Assembly (NCBI GenBank): GCA_031256825.1
Contig: JAIRPV010000015.1
Coordinates: 101,618-165,617 of the forward strand
From: Oscillospiraceae bacterium
Lineage (GTDB): Bacteria > Bacillota > Clostridia > Oscillospirales > Acutalibacteraceae
Length of the DNA stretch: 64,000 bases
Direction: 5' to 3'
The position numbers were made by a program, and so were the translations under genes. The notes below the pieces were generated by a model. It saw only the letters and a list, made by a program, of their open reading frames with translations. It was not told the origin of the DNA and searched no databases. Below are positions 46,400-56,374 of the stretch, in pieces; the stretch's first letter is position 1; each line of letters starts with the position of its first letter.

Positions 46400-47170
46400 A
46401 TGAAAATCAGAAGCCGCAAAGACCGGGTATTATTTCGCATTACGCGCAGAATCATCACACGCATGCTGTTTCGTGTGCGGGAATACGACAAAAAATTTTA
46501 TGACGACGACAGCTATGTGATTTCTCCCAACCATGTCAGCAACTGGGATACCCCCATCGCTTGGTCGCTGCTGGGGCGTTTGTGCAACCTGCGCACCATG
46601 ATGATGCACGAAGTTTGGGAGCAGCAGCCATGGCTGGGGCCGCTGCTGCGCTATGCGGGGTTTTATCCCGTGCACCGCAAAAAGAAGGACAAGCGCGACG
46701 TAGAAGATCAGATTGGCTACCTTTCCGAACCGGGGCGGCTGCTGCTGATGTTCCCGGATGGGCGGCACATCGATCCGCAGGTGGCTGTGGAACTGGAAGC
46801 ATATCGGAAGATGATCAAAAAGGGCGCGTTCTATATCGCCGCGAAGGCGCGCAAAAAGCTTGTGCCGGTGTTCATTGAGCCAAACCGCCTGTTCCGGCGC
46901 GTGCGGGTGCTTTATGGCACGCCGATTGACCCCACGCAGCTGCCGCTTTACGACGAAAACGGCGAGGTGAACTGGAGCGCGCTGCAACTTTTTGTGCAGG
47001 CCTGGCACAACCAGATTGTGGAACTGTATCGCAGGGCCATGGAGATGGAAGAGCGCCGCTTGCACAAATACAAAATTCATCGCCGCTTTTACCGCGACAA
47101 CACCGGATTTTTCTGCAAGGATCCGAACATTGAGTACCGGCAGCTGCTGACAGAAGAAAACGACGCTTAA
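46400..47170 (+). CDS. PlsC-like 1-acyl-glycerol-3-phosphate acyltransferase
   Basis: SPNHVSNWDTPIAWSLLG (NHxxxxD) and LLMFPDGRHID; 4-bp convergent overlap with rnhB. Confidence 0.85.
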   Translation: MKIRSRKDRVLFRITRRIITRMLFRVREYDKKFYDDDSYVISPNHVSNWDTPIAWSLLGRLCNLRTMMMHEVWEQQPWLGPLLRYAGFYPVHRKKKDKRDVEDQIGYLSEPGRLLLMFPDGRHIDPQVAVELEAYRKMIKKGAFYIAAKARKKLVPVFIEPNRLFRRVRVLYGTPIDPTQLPLYDENGEVNWSALQLFVQAWHNQIVELYRRAMEMEERRLHKYKIHRRFYRDNTGFFCKDPNIEYRQLLTEENDA

Positions 47171-47772
47171 CCGGCCTTGCAATTCCGAATAAACAGCGCT
47201 CGATGCGCCGGGCAGGGGCCCAGCCGCGCGAGCGCTTCGTAATGCGCCTTTGTGCCGTACCCCTTGTGCTGCGCAAAGCCGTAGCCGGGGTAGCGCGCAT
47301 CCAATTCCAGCATGGCCCGATCGCGGGCTACTTTTGCCAGGATCGACGCGGCGGCAATGCTGGCGCAGCGCGCATCGCCCTGAACGACCGTTTGGCAGGC
47401 AATGCGCAGCGGCGGCGGCTGATTGCCATCCACCAGGGCAAAATCGGCGGGGATCGGCAGGGCTTCCACCGCGCGGCGCATGGCAAGCAAGGCGGCCCGC
47501 AGGATGTTCATCTCTTCGATTTCTTCCACAGAAGCGCAGGCGATCGCCCAGGCGGCAGCCTGCGCCTGAATCAGCCCGAACAGCGTTTCGCGCCGCTTCG
47601 GGCTGAGTTTTTTTGAGTCGTTCAGCCCCGGCAGCTGATATTCCGCAGGGAGAATGACCGCGGCGGCATAAACGCCGCCCGCAAGCGGCCCGCGCCCCGC
47701 CTCATCCACGCCGCAGACATGCTGACGGCCAGCGCACTGCTGCTCCAGGGGTTCAAAAATAACAGGATTCAT
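47167..47772 (-). CDS. rnhB: Ribonuclease HII
   Basis: VCGVDEAGRGPLAGGVYAAAVIL, LNDSKKLSPKRRE, SIAAASILAKVARDR, GYGTKAHYEAL. Confidence 0.98.
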   Translation of the reverse strand: MNPVIFEPLEQQCAGRQHVCGVDEAGRGPLAGGVYAAAVILPAEYQLPGLNDSKKLSPKRRETLFGLIQAQAAAWAIACASVEEIEEMNILRAALLAMRRAVEALPIPADFALVDGNQPPPLRIACQTVVQGDARCASIAAASILAKVARDRAMLELDARYPGYGFAQHKGYGTKAHYEALARLGPCPAHRALFIRNCKAG

Positions 47773-47794
47773 CCGATGACCTCATATTCGCCGC

Positions 47795-49282
47795 CTACAC
47801 CTCTAAAAACCCCGGCATTTCATCGATGCCGCAAATATCTGTGAAGCGCACCGGCTTTTGATCTAGCCCGCGCAAGGGCGGCGGGCAGGGCGCGCCAGTG
47901 GTTTGTTCGAGCAGGCCGAGCGCCTCGAATTCGTTTGCCGGCGCGGCGCGGCCCGTTACGGCGCTGAGAACGCTGGCGGCAAATTTATAGGGGCTTGCTG
48001 TGGAAACGACGACGGTTTTGGTTGGGTCGCCGGTTTCCCGCCGATACTCTTCCAGCACATGCAGGGCGACGGCGGTGTGCGTGTCGCTCAGATACCCATA
48101 GGTTTGCCACGCGCCCCGGATGGCGTGCGCTGTCTGGGCTTCGTTGCAGCTGCCGCAGGCGAAGCTTTTTTGCAGCGCGCGCAGTAACGGCGCGGGGACT
48201 TCGTAGCGGCCTGTTGCCGAAAGCTCCCGCATCCAGCCGGAAACGAGCGCGCTGTTCTGCCCGGAGGCAAGGTACAGCAGACGTTCGAGGTTGCTGGAGA
48301 TCAGGATGTCCATCGAAGGGGAGCTGGTCGTATAAAAAGCGCGGTTGCGGTCATACACGCCTGTGGCGAGAAAATCCGTCAGAATCCGGTTTTTGTTGCT
48401 GGCGCAAATGAGCTTCGCAACGGGAAGGCCCATGGCCTTTGCGTAATAGCCCGCCAGAATATTGCCGAAATTCCCCGTTGGAACGACGAAATGAATAGGT
48501 TCCGCCGGCCCGATTTTCTCCGCCTTGCGCAAATCGCACCAGGCGCTGACGTAATAGACAATTTGCGGGGCAAGACGGCCCCAATTGATGCTGTTGGCGG
48601 AAGAAAAGGCCTGCCCGCGGGCGGCCAGCCGCGCCTGAATCGCGGCGCTGCCGAAGATGCGCTTTACGCCGGTCTGCGCGTCGTCAAAATTGCCGCGCAC
48701 GGCCACCACGCGCACATTCGCGCCCTCTTGCGTGGCCATCTGGGCCTTCTGGACAGGGCTGACCCCTTCGGCGGGATAAAATACGATGATTTTTGTGCCC
48801 GGCACATCCCGGAACCCTTCCAGCGCGGCTTTGCCGGTATCGCCCGAAGTTGCCACAAGAATGACGATTTCCTGCTCATCCATGCATTTGCGGGCCGAAG
48901 CCGTCAGCAGACGCGGCAGCAGCTGCAAGGCCATATCTTTAAAAGCGCAGGTTGGCCCGTGATATAATTCCAACACCGAAGTGGTTTCGTTGAGCGTTTT
49001 CAACGGGGCAACTTCGGGGCAGTCAAAGCTGCGGGCATAGGCTCCCTCCGCGCAGGCGCGGATCTCGGCGGCCGGCCAGCCGCCTTCGGGCGTGAAGAAC
49101 TTCGACAAAATACGCTCTGCCCGGCCAATGTAATCGAGCCGGGTCAATTCTTCGAGTTCGCCGGGAACAAACCGCGGGATTTCCCGCGGCAAAAACAGGC
49201 CGCCGTCGGCGGCAATCCCTTGCGCAACCGCCTGTGCGGCGCTGACGCTGAGACCGCTGTCTCTTGTGGATGCATACTGCAT
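47795..49282 (-). CDS. thrC: Threonine synthase
   Basis: ELYHGPTCAFKDMALQLLPRLL; VATSGDTGKAALEGFRDV; SSNSINWGRLAPQIVYY-like (SANSINWGRLAPQIVYYVSAW). Confidence 0.96.
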   Translation of the reverse strand: MQYASTRDSGLSVSAAQAVAQGIAADGGLFLPREIPRFVPGELEELTRLDYIGRAERILSKFFTPEGGWPAAEIRACAEGAYARSFDCPEVAPLKTLNETTSVLELYHGPTCAFKDMALQLLPRLLTASARKCMDEQEIVILVATSGDTGKAALEGFRDVPGTKIIVFYPAEGVSPVQKAQMATQEGANVRVVAVRGNFDDAQTGVKRIFGSAAIQARLAARGQAFSSANSINWGRLAPQIVYYVSAWCDLRKAEKIGPAEPIHFVVPTGNFGNILAGYYAKAMGLPVAKLICASNKNRILTDFLATGVYDRNRAFYTTSSPSMDILISSNLERLLYLASGQNSALVSGWMRELSATGRYEVPAPLLRALQKSFACGSCNEAQTAHAIRGAWQTYGYLSDTHTAVALHVLEEYRRETGDPTKTVVVSTASPYKFAASVLSAVTGRAAPANEFEALGLLEQTTGAPCPPPLRGLDQKPVRFTDICGIDEMPGFLEV

Positions 49283-49338
49283 AACAATCTCCTTTGGGAA
49301 CCTTGCTGGAACAGCTTCCCCAATTCCCTTTGATCACT

Positions 49339-49686
49339 TTAGTTCAGATTCAGCTCCAGCCGCTCCGCGTCTTCCCAGAGGCGCTCGATATTGTAATATT
49401 CGCGCTGCTCCTTCTGGAAGATGTGCACCAGCACCGTGCCGTAATCGAGCAGCACCCAGCCGGTGGCGCGGCCCTCAATGCCTTTGGGGGGCAAGCCATG
49501 GCGCTCTTTCATTCCAAACTCCAGTTCGTCGGCCAGGGCCTTCACATGCGTGCTGGATGTGCCGCTGGCAATGACGAAATAGTCGGAAATGATGGTCTGT
49601 TCCGTGGTGTGGATCGCGGTGATATCCTGAGCCTTTTTGTCGTCAAGAATGCCCGCGATGGCTTTTGCGAGTTCGTTTGGCTTCAT
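49339..49686 (-). CDS. rsfS: Ribosome silencing factor
   Basis: LDDKKAQDITAIHTTEQTIISDYFVIASGTSSTHVKALADELE...GWVLLDYGTVLVHIFQKEQREYYNIERLW. Confidence 0.97.
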   Translation of the reverse strand: MKPNELAKAIAGILDDKKAQDITAIHTTEQTIISDYFVIASGTSSTHVKALADELEFGMKERHGLPPKGIEGRATGWVLLDYGTVLVHIFQKEQREYYNIERLWEDAERLELNLN

Positions 49687-49718
49687 AAAGCTCCTCTCTG
49701 ATCGATAGACGTTAAACC

Positions 49719-50279
49719 TTAGGCGTTGGATATTAGCTCCTGATACCAGGCGAGCGCGTCTGGCTCAATGGGCCGCCCTTCGCGCTTTAGCTTGGCGAAA
49801 ATGTATTCCAATATATAACGGCTTGCGGCGTGCAGGCTTTTTTCCGCGAGCTGCCGCACATGTCCCACGTCGGGATAATCGCGATCGGCAGAGACAAGAT
49901 CGGCCACGTAAACCACCTCTTCGAGCAATGCCATGCCCGCGTGCCCCGTTGTGTGCCAGCGCACGGCGCCCAGCACTTCTTCGTCCGTTACGCCGCACAG
50001 GGAAAGATAAGCCGCCCCGGCGAAGGCGTGGCAAACTTGCGGGGAAGCAAGGTTGGCTGGGCGCAGGGGCATGCCCGCGCGGGCGCAAACCGCAATCTGC
50101 TCTTCGAGCGGGGCGTTTTTCATGCAGTCGTGCAGCATGCCCGCCAGCAGCGCCTTGTGCTCGTCCGCGCCATATTGCCGCGCCAGCGCAACAGCCGCGT
50201 CGGCAACGCATTCGCAATGATACAGGCGCCGCTCCGGCAGAAGCCCGCGCAACAGGTTACGGCAGTCCCCCCGATCCAT
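49719..50279 (-). CDS. yqeK: YqeK-family HD-domain (bis(5'-nucleosyl)-tetraphosphatase) protein
   Basis: YHCECVADAAVALARQYGADEHKALLAGMLHDCMKN; HAFAGAAYL; WHTTGHAGMALLEEVVYVADLVSADRDY. Confidence 0.95.
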   Translation of the reverse strand: MDRGDCRNLLRGLLPERRLYHCECVADAAVALARQYGADEHKALLAGMLHDCMKNAPLEEQIAVCARAGMPLRPANLASPQVCHAFAGAAYLSLCGVTDEEVLGAVRWHTTGHAGMALLEEVVYVADLVSADRDYPDVGHVRQLAEKSLHAASRYILEYIFAKLKREGRPIEPDALAWYQELISNA

Positions 50280-50808
50280 AAAGCTTCCTTTCCAATATAT
50301 ACTTCAGCGCGGAAGGGCTTAGGTATCGCGACGCGTCTTCTCCCGCGGCAAGCATGCGGCGGATTTGGGTGGAGCTAATCTCGAGCGGAACAAAGCCCGA
50401 AAGACCCTGCCCGCTGCGCGGCAGCGCCGCCAATTGCGCCAGCCCCAAAATTTCCCGCCAATCTTTCCATTGCCGGAACTGCGCGCGCTGATCTTCGCCA
50501 ACGAGCAGAAAAAGCCTGTCTTCCGGCCAGAGCGCGCGGGCCTGCCGCAGGGTGTCGATCGTATAGCTCGGGCCGGGGCGGCGCAGTTCCCAGTCGCAAA
50601 CATCAAAGGGGCCGGCAGGGAACGTGCGGCGGCACAGGGCAAGCCGGTCGGCATTCGAGGCCCCGGCGGGCGCGGCCTTCAGCGGCGGCGCGGCGGCGGG
50701 GATCACCAGCACGCGGTCAAGGGCATAAGCGCGGGCGAAAAATTCCGCCGCGCGCAGATGGCCCAGATGGGGGGGGTTGAACGAACCGCCGAAAAGGCCA
50801 GTTTTCAT
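50257..50808 (-). CDS. nadD: Nicotinate-nucleotide adenylyltransferase
   Basis: MKTGLFGGSFNPPHLGHLRAAEFFA...LEISSTQIRRMLAAGEDASRYLSPSALKYI. Confidence 0.96.
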   Translation of the reverse strand: MKTGLFGGSFNPPHLGHLRAAEFFARAYALDRVLVIPAAAPPLKAAPAGASNADRLALCRRTFPAGPFDVCDWELRRPGPSYTIDTLRQARALWPEDRLFLLVGEDQRAQFRQWKDWREILGLAQLAALPRSGQGLSGFVPLEISSTQIRRMLAAGEDASRYLSPSALKYILERKLYGSGGLP

Positions 50809-51644
50809 TTCAGCGAAATTTTGCGCTTGAGCAGCCAGTTGGTCAGGAAGAACAGCGCCGCGGAAAGAGCCAGCATAACGATGGCCATCACAAGGTTGAT
50901 AGAAATGCCCTCTTCGCCCAGCGCGCCGTTCATGAGGTTGAGCTTGATGGGGATGTCCGCAAGGTCGCTGACGCGCGTAACGATTTGCTGGCAGACAACC
51001 GCCACGGCAATAAAGAAAATGGGCATCCAAAGGCCGGGTTTGGCCTGGAATGGCCGCACATGGGTAATGGTAAAGACGAACAGCACCACCATCATCGCCA
51101 GAATCAGGAAGACGAGCATGACGCCCAGCAAATAGGCGGCGAACGTTACGATATCCTGGAACGAAGCCAGGCCCAGCGCATTGCCTAGCCCTCCCATTTC
51201 GGCCATCCCCCCCATGTCGCCCGCCTGAGCGGCAATGGTTTCGCTGGCGTTGCGGATCAGCCGGCGGAAGTTGGAGAACGCCACAAACATCAGTGCGCCG
51301 GTTTCGATATAGGCGGCGCCGAGCAAAACAACATTGGTGAAGAACTTTGTAAAGAGCATTTCCATGGTGGAAACCGGCAGCGCGAAGGTGAGGTATCCGC
51401 GCTCTGTGAAGAGCGAGCGGTTGGTGCCAACCAGAATAATAACCAGCGCCAGCACCTCAATGAGCATGGCGCCCAAAATCAGCAGGAAATTCCAGAGCAT
51501 GGCCACGAGGAACTGCCCGGCCTGAATGTTCTGGTTCAGTGTGACCAGCGCGCCAATGCCGCCGGCCAGAATGCCGCCGCCGAGCAGCCAGACAATCATG
51601 CGCCCGGTGTGGATGAATTCGTTTTTCAGCAGTTTACCCAACAT
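50805..51644 (-). CDS. ABC transporter permease
   Basis: MLGKLLKNEFIHTGRMIVWLLGGGIL plus multiple TM segments; partner of adjacent ATPase. Confidence 0.85.
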   Translation of the reverse strand: MLGKLLKNEFIHTGRMIVWLLGGGILAGGIGALVTLNQNIQAGQFLVAMLWNFLLILGAMLIEVLALVIILVGTNRSLFTERGYLTFALPVSTMEMLFTKFFTNVVLLGAAYIETGALMFVAFSNFRRLIRNASETIAAQAGDMGGMAEMGGLGNALGLASFQDIVTFAAYLLGVMLVFLILAMMVVLFVFTITHVRPFQAKPGLWMPIFFIAVAVVCQQIVTRVSDLADIPIKLNLMNGALGEEGISINLVMAIVMLALSAALFFLTNWLLKRKISLK

Positions 51645-52335
51645 AAGGAAATACCTCCTGGAACAATTCGTTGAGGGTCTTGCCCTGGGCTTCCAGATTG
51701 GCCACGGAATCGTAGAGCAGAATCTGCTTGCGGCCAATCATCAGCGCGTAGTCGAACACCCGCTCCATGTCGTAGATCATATGGGTGCTCAGGAGGATGG
51801 TGGAACCTTCGGGGCGGTTGCCGAGGATGGTGTCCATGATAAACTGCCGGGCGGAAGGATCCACGCCGCCCAGCGGTTCGTCGAGCACATAGAGCTTTGC
51901 GCGGCGGCACATGGTCAGCAGCAGCAGCAGCTTTTCCTGCATGCCCTTGCTCATGCTCTTCACGCGTTCGCCTGGCTCCAGCTGAAAGGCCGCGAGCATC
52001 TTCAGGGCTTTTTCTTTGTCGAAATCCTTGAAGAAATCCGCAATGTAGTTGATGGCCTGTTTGGCGCTCATCCATGCGGGCAGGTAGCTCCGGTCAGGCT
52101 GATAGCTGACCACGCTTTTGGTATAAGGCCCCACAGGGTGGCCGTCGATGAGCACTTCGCCGGAGTAGTCGTTGATCATGCCGGTGAGAATTTTCATCAG
52201 GGAGGTTTTTCCGCAGCCGTTGGGGCCCATAAGCCCCACGATGGTGCCGTGCGGAACGCTCAGGTCAATGTTCTCGAGCACCATTTTGGAGCCGTAGGAC
52301 TTGGTCAGCTGCTTGAGTTGAATGATGTCGCTCAA
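51634..52335 (-). CDS. ABC transporter ATP-binding protein
   Basis: GLMGPNGCGKTSLMKILTG Walker A; KSMSKGMQEKL; LYVLDEPLGGVD. Confidence 0.96.
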   Translation of the reverse strand: MSDIIQLKQLTKSYGSKMVLENIDLSVPHGTIVGLMGPNGCGKTSLMKILTGMINDYSGEVLIDGHPVGPYTKSVVSYQPDRSYLPAWMSAKQAINYIADFFKDFDKEKALKMLAAFQLEPGERVKSMSKGMQEKLLLLLTMCRRAKLYVLDEPLGGVDPSARQFIMDTILGNRPEGSTILLSTHMIYDMERVFDYALMIGRKQILLYDSVANLEAQGKTLNELFQEVFPYVG

Positions 52336-52353
52336 AGGTATCCCTTCTTTCTT

Positions 52354-53928
52354 TTATGAGTCACCCGCCGCTTCCGCTTCCTTGATCACTTCTTGCGGAA
52401 TGGCTTCGCCGTGTCTGACGAACAGGATCAGCAGGAACGACAGGGCGAAAGCGATGGGGCTGTAGTAGAACAGCGAAAGGTAAGTGCCGCTGAACATGCG
52501 GAAAAAGCCGTAGGCGATGGGCGAGGCGATCTGCGCCGAAAACGTTGCGGTGTAATAGTAGCCGGTAAAGGTGCCCACTTTTTCGATGCCGCCAATTTCC
52601 AGCACGAGCGGCAGGGTGTTCACATTGATGAACATGCTGGCCACGCCGCCGACCGCCATCACCGGGTAGATGAGCTTATCCAGAACAGCGGCGGTCCGGA
52701 GCATTTCCGGGCTGCTTTGCCCCGCGGCGTTGAGGCGGACATATTCGCCGATGGAAAGCCCGCCGCTGCCGCTGAGGATCAGGAAGGCGGCAAAGAACGT
52801 CAGAAATACCCCCAGCATCATCGACAGACCCAGCACGATGGTCTTCTTGCGGCCAATGCGCTTGCCCAGCCAGCCGGCGGGCAGCGAGCCCCCCATGGCG
52901 CACAGGGCAAAGATCAGCATCAGGAAGGTGGCCTGGGCGGTGTCGCGGTGGAGGATTTCGTCGGCAAACAGGGCGAAGAAGGTGGTGATCGCGTTCATTC
53001 CGCAAAACAGGAAGAACAGACCGCCCAGCATCAGCAACAGGCTCTTGCGCTCGGAACGGCTGAGTTTGTGCTGCTTCAGTTCCTCTTTTTCCTTGCGCTT
53101 CGCCTCTTTTTCGGCGGCCTTGCGGGCGGTTTCGTTGCGGGCTGTCAGCACCTCGGCGCTGAGCAGGCGGGTGTCCTTTTCGTTGACGAAAAACATCAGC
53201 ACCAGCATGCCGATGATCATAACAACGGCGCCAATGGCGAACACCGCCGGGAAGGTGTCGAATTCATTATAGGCGGGGCTTTGTTTGGTCATGCCGTGCA
53301 TCGAAAGATAGATCGCCGTAACAACCGTGCCCGCGGCCATGCCCAGCGCCGAACCCAGGCCGCCCATAAAGCTGATGACGCCGTTGGCTTCGCTGCGCAG
53401 TTTCGGCGGGGTGAGATCCGGCATGAGCGCCACAACAGGCGCGCGCCAGAGCGACATGATAAATACAAAGAGGATAATCGTCGCCATCACCAGCGGGAGC
53501 GAGGGCATCCAGGGGATAAGCGCGAAGAGCACCGCCGAAATCGGCGCGCCCCAAAAGATGAACGGCCGCCGCTTGCCCCAGCGGGAATGGCAGTTATCCG
53601 AAAGCTTGCCGAACGCGGGCTGGAAGACGACGCCGAAGATGTTGTCGAAGGTCATGATAATGCCGATGAGCAGCGGGACAATGGTAAACCGCCCGGCGAC
53701 ATAAGCGTTGCTGCCCTGCGATTCGATAAACCCGCGCAGCAGGGCGGAATCCGCCAGTCTGGCGCTCCAGGCGGACACCGTGGGCGAAATCGAGAGAAAC
53801 TTGTCCAGAATTTTTGTGATATACGGGTCGTAAATCTGCCAGGCAATCTGGGTGCCCAAAAAACCAAAGCCGGTGAGGATCGTCAGCGGGTAATTGAGTT
53901 TCAATTTGGCCGTGCTGTTCTTTTCCAT
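52354..53928 (-). CDS. MFS transporter (GPH/SLC45-like)
   Basis: 12-TM-like hydrophobic pattern; FGKLSDNCHSRWGKRRPFIFWGAP. Confidence 0.9.
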   Translation of the reverse strand: MEKNSTAKLKLNYPLTILTGFGFLGTQIAWQIYDPYITKILDKFLSISPTVSAWSARLADSALLRGFIESQGSNAYVAGRFTIVPLLIGIIMTFDNIFGVVFQPAFGKLSDNCHSRWGKRRPFIFWGAPISAVLFALIPWMPSLPLVMATIILFVFIMSLWRAPVVALMPDLTPPKLRSEANGVISFMGGLGSALGMAAGTVVTAIYLSMHGMTKQSPAYNEFDTFPAVFAIGAVVMIIGMLVLMFFVNEKDTRLLSAEVLTARNETARKAAEKEAKRKEKEELKQHKLSRSERKSLLLMLGGLFFLFCGMNAITTFFALFADEILHRDTAQATFLMLIFALCAMGGSLPAGWLGKRIGRKKTIVLGLSMMLGVFLTFFAAFLILSGSGGLSIGEYVRLNAAGQSSPEMLRTAAVLDKLIYPVMAVGGVASMFINVNTLPLVLEIGGIEKVGTFTGYYYTATFSAQIASPIAYGFFRMFSGTYLSLFYYSPIAFALSFLLILFVRHGEAIPQEVIKEAEAAGDS

Positions 53929-54168
53929 GAAACATCATCCCTTTGCTATGTAATTTGCGTATCGCTTGCGCTCGTTACCGCATACTTACCTATTATATCC
54001 GAAAGAGAGAAAAATAGCAAGACGCTGGCGTAAAAAAATCATGAATTTTTGTAGCTCTTTTTTATCCTATGCGATCATTGCTTGCGCGCCGCGCTAAAAT
54101 ATCGCCCGCTGGTGTTGGAAATGCCACAAGAAACGCTGATTTTTGCGAAATATAGCGGTTGCCCCCCC

Positions 54169-54197
54169 TTGACTTTCTTTCTTTTATTTGTTATAAT
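54169..54197 (+). promoter_or_regulatory. Promoter for AMP-ligase gene
   Basis: TTGACT-17 nt-TATAAT. Confidence 0.82.
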
Positions 54198-54231
54198 GCA
54201 TGAGCTGTAACTTAGTCAGCCGGATAGTGAA

Positions 54232-54283
54232 AGAACCCGTGTTCCACTCGTGAATCTTCCTCCATGCAGTGAACACGGGTTCT
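54232..54283 (+). promoter_or_regulatory. 13-bp perfect stem-loop in the 5' leader of the AMP-ligase gene
   Basis: AGAACCCGTGTTC - 26 nt - GAACACGGGTTCT, no following T-tract. Confidence 0.75.
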
Positions 54284-54317
54284 AAGTGTGATATTGAGCA
54301 GAGAAGGGAAGGTTACC

Positions 54318-56222
54318 ATGTCAACAAGACAGAATACGGGATTTGCTTCGCGGGAGCGCCCGCATCTTTCGCATTACACGGCGCAGCAGATTGCCTCCAT
54401 CAGCGAAGGCGTCGACCAAACAGTGGATTCCTTTATGTGGGGCGAAAATACCGGCGACCGCAGGAACGCCTACGCCACAAACCTGATGGGCGTGCGCACC
54501 ACATACGCCCAGCTCGACGAAGAAATTGAGCGCTGCGCCCGCGCCATGATGGGCTTTGGCGTGCGGCAGGGGGACTATGTTTCCATTGCGCTGCCCAACG
54601 TAAAAGAGGTTGTGGTCTATATTTACGCCTGCTGGCGCATGGGGGCCATCGCCAACCTGATTGACCCGCGCACCAACGGCCAGGGCATTGCGGAGCGCGT
54701 GCGCCGCACGGAGTCCAAGCTGCTGGTGACGGTCAACAACGTTTGCGTGCCGAAGATCGATGAAATCCTCGACGAACTCCCCTGCGAAAAAGTGATTATC
54801 GTCAACGTGGCGGATTCGCTCAAGCCCTTCGCGAGCGTCATGGCGACGCTGGGTTATGTGGTGCTGGGCCACATGGGCCGGAAGTTTGCCAGGGGCCGCA
54901 TTGGCGTGGAGGGCGGCAAATACATGTGGAACAGGGACTTCCTCCAGGCATACGGCTACGAGGGCGACATCCTGGCAAAATACGAACCGGACATGCCCGC
55001 CGCGGTGATGTATACCAGCGGCACGTCTTCCGACGGCGTGATCAAAGGCGTGGTGCATACCCACCGCTCCATCAACGCCATGTACCGGACGATGCAGGTC
55101 ATTTTGGCGCCGGACCCCGACCGGTGGTACGGCAACGAAATCTTTGGCGGGTTTATCCCTTTCTTTTCCGCCTATGGCCTGTTCGACGGCATGACGCTTT
55201 GCCTGAACGGCAACTGCGAAATCAAGCTGCAACCCCTGTTCGCGCCGAAAGATTTCGCGAAGATTATTTTGACCGACCGGCCGAATATCTTTTTGGGCGT
55301 GCCCCGCTTTTATGAATCGCTGGCGTACCATCCGAAGCTGAAAAAAAAGAACGGCAAACTGTCGTTTATCGAAATGGCAATTACCGGCGGCGACAAAATC
55401 GCGCCCGCTTCCATCGAGCTGATCAACAGCGCGTTCCAGCGCAGCGGATGCAACATTGGCCTGCGCGTGGGCTACGGCTCCTCTGAATTCGGCGGCAGCG
55501 TTTCGTTTATGCCAAAGTACGATATCCGCAAAGACGGCGCCGACTTCGACTGGAAGGCCGAGGGGAATGTTGGCTATCTGCTGCCCAACTGCAATATTAT
55601 CGTTATCGACCCGAAAACCGGCGAGGAACTGCCCTACGGCGAGGATGGCGAAATCTGCGTGAACAGCATGAGCATGATGCTGGGGTATCATGGCATGCAG
55701 GAACAGACGGACGAAATCACATTCTATGGGCCCGATGGCACAAAGTATTATCGCATGGGCGACAAAGGCCATATCGACGAGCGCGGCTGTATCTATTTTA
55801 TCGATCGCTATAAGCGCTCCATGATGCGCCCCGACGGCCATACCGTGCATCCCAGCCCGGTAGAAAACGCTATCATCCGGCATCCGGCGGTGACGAACTG
55901 CGCCGTGGCGGGCGTGCCGCAGTTCGAAGGCAAGGCCGGGGTTATCCCCACGGCTTTTGTGCAGCTGCTCCCTGGCAAGGCGGAAACGGAAGCCGAAAAA
56001 CGGCATGTTCTGAAGGAGATCGACAAGCTTTGTTTGCAGGTGCTGCCCGAGCGCGATCGCGCCATTGCTTACCGGGTGGTCGATGACTTGCCGTATACCC
56101 CCATGGGCAAGGTGGATTTCCGGGAGCTGGAAGCGCGCCTGTTCCAGCCGGAAGAATACGTCATTACCGATTTCGCGTTTTTCCCGGAACTGAAAAAGCG
56201 CCGCGAAAAAAAGGCGGAATGA
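54318..56222 (+). CDS. AMP-dependent synthetase/ligase (acyl-CoA synthetase-like)
   Basis: AAVMYTSGTSSDGVIKGVVHTHRS; YGSSEFGGSVSF; MGDKGHIDERGCIYFIDRYKRSMMRPDGHTVHPSPVENAI. Confidence 0.93.
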   Translation: MSTRQNTGFASRERPHLSHYTAQQIASISEGVDQTVDSFMWGENTGDRRNAYATNLMGVRTTYAQLDEEIERCARAMMGFGVRQGDYVSIALPNVKEVVVYIYACWRMGAIANLIDPRTNGQGIAERVRRTESKLLVTVNNVCVPKIDEILDELPCEKVIIVNVADSLKPFASVMATLGYVVLGHMGRKFARGRIGVEGGKYMWNRDFLQAYGYEGDILAKYEPDMPAAVMYTSGTSSDGVIKGVVHTHRSINAMYRTMQVILAPDPDRWYGNEIFGGFIPFFSAYGLFDGMTLCLNGNCEIKLQPLFAPKDFAKIILTDRPNIFLGVPRFYESLAYHPKLKKKNGKLSFIEMAITGGDKIAPASIELINSAFQRSGCNIGLRVGYGSSEFGGSVSFMPKYDIRKDGADFDWKAEGNVGYLLPNCNIIVIDPKTGEELPYGEDGEICVNSMSMMLGYHGMQEQTDEITFYGPDGTKYYRMGDKGHIDERGCIYFIDRYKRSMMRPDGHTVHPSPVENAIIRHPAVTNCAVAGVPQFEGKAGVIPTAFVQLLPGKAETEAEKRHVLKEIDKLCLQVLPERDRAIAYRVVDDLPYTPMGKVDFRELEARLFQPEEYVITDFAFFPELKKRREKKAE

Positions 56223-56314
56223 ACGCGGAGAAAAGCAGCGGGAGGCGGGGGCAACCCTGTCTCCTTGATTTTTGCGCGCCCGGCGGCAGCGCGGCTGCGC
56301 GACGAAAAAAAATC

Positions 56315-56343
56315 TTGCATTCGCGCCCGTTTCATGTTACAAT
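56315..56343 (+). promoter_or_regulatory. Promoter for proS-aspS
   Basis: TTGCAT-17 nt-TACAAT. Confidence 0.78.
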
Positions 56344-56374
56344 AGAAGTTGAATCTGGTACGGAGGGATTGCAA

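Noticed and set aside
49283-49340. T-box or other tRNA-sensing leader upstream of thrC (also checked for proS)
   Set aside because: Intergenic space too short and no GGTGG/anti-terminator signature seen
52393-54033. 546-aa plus-strand ORF
   Set aside because: Shadow of MFS transporter; extremely charged low-complexity translation
54321-56006. 561-aa minus-strand ORF
   Set aside because: Shadow of AMP-ligase gene
56219-56374. Upstream extension of proS ORF to 56219
   Set aside because: Contains the promoter (TTGCAT-17-TACAAT) and SD; true start is ATG at 56375
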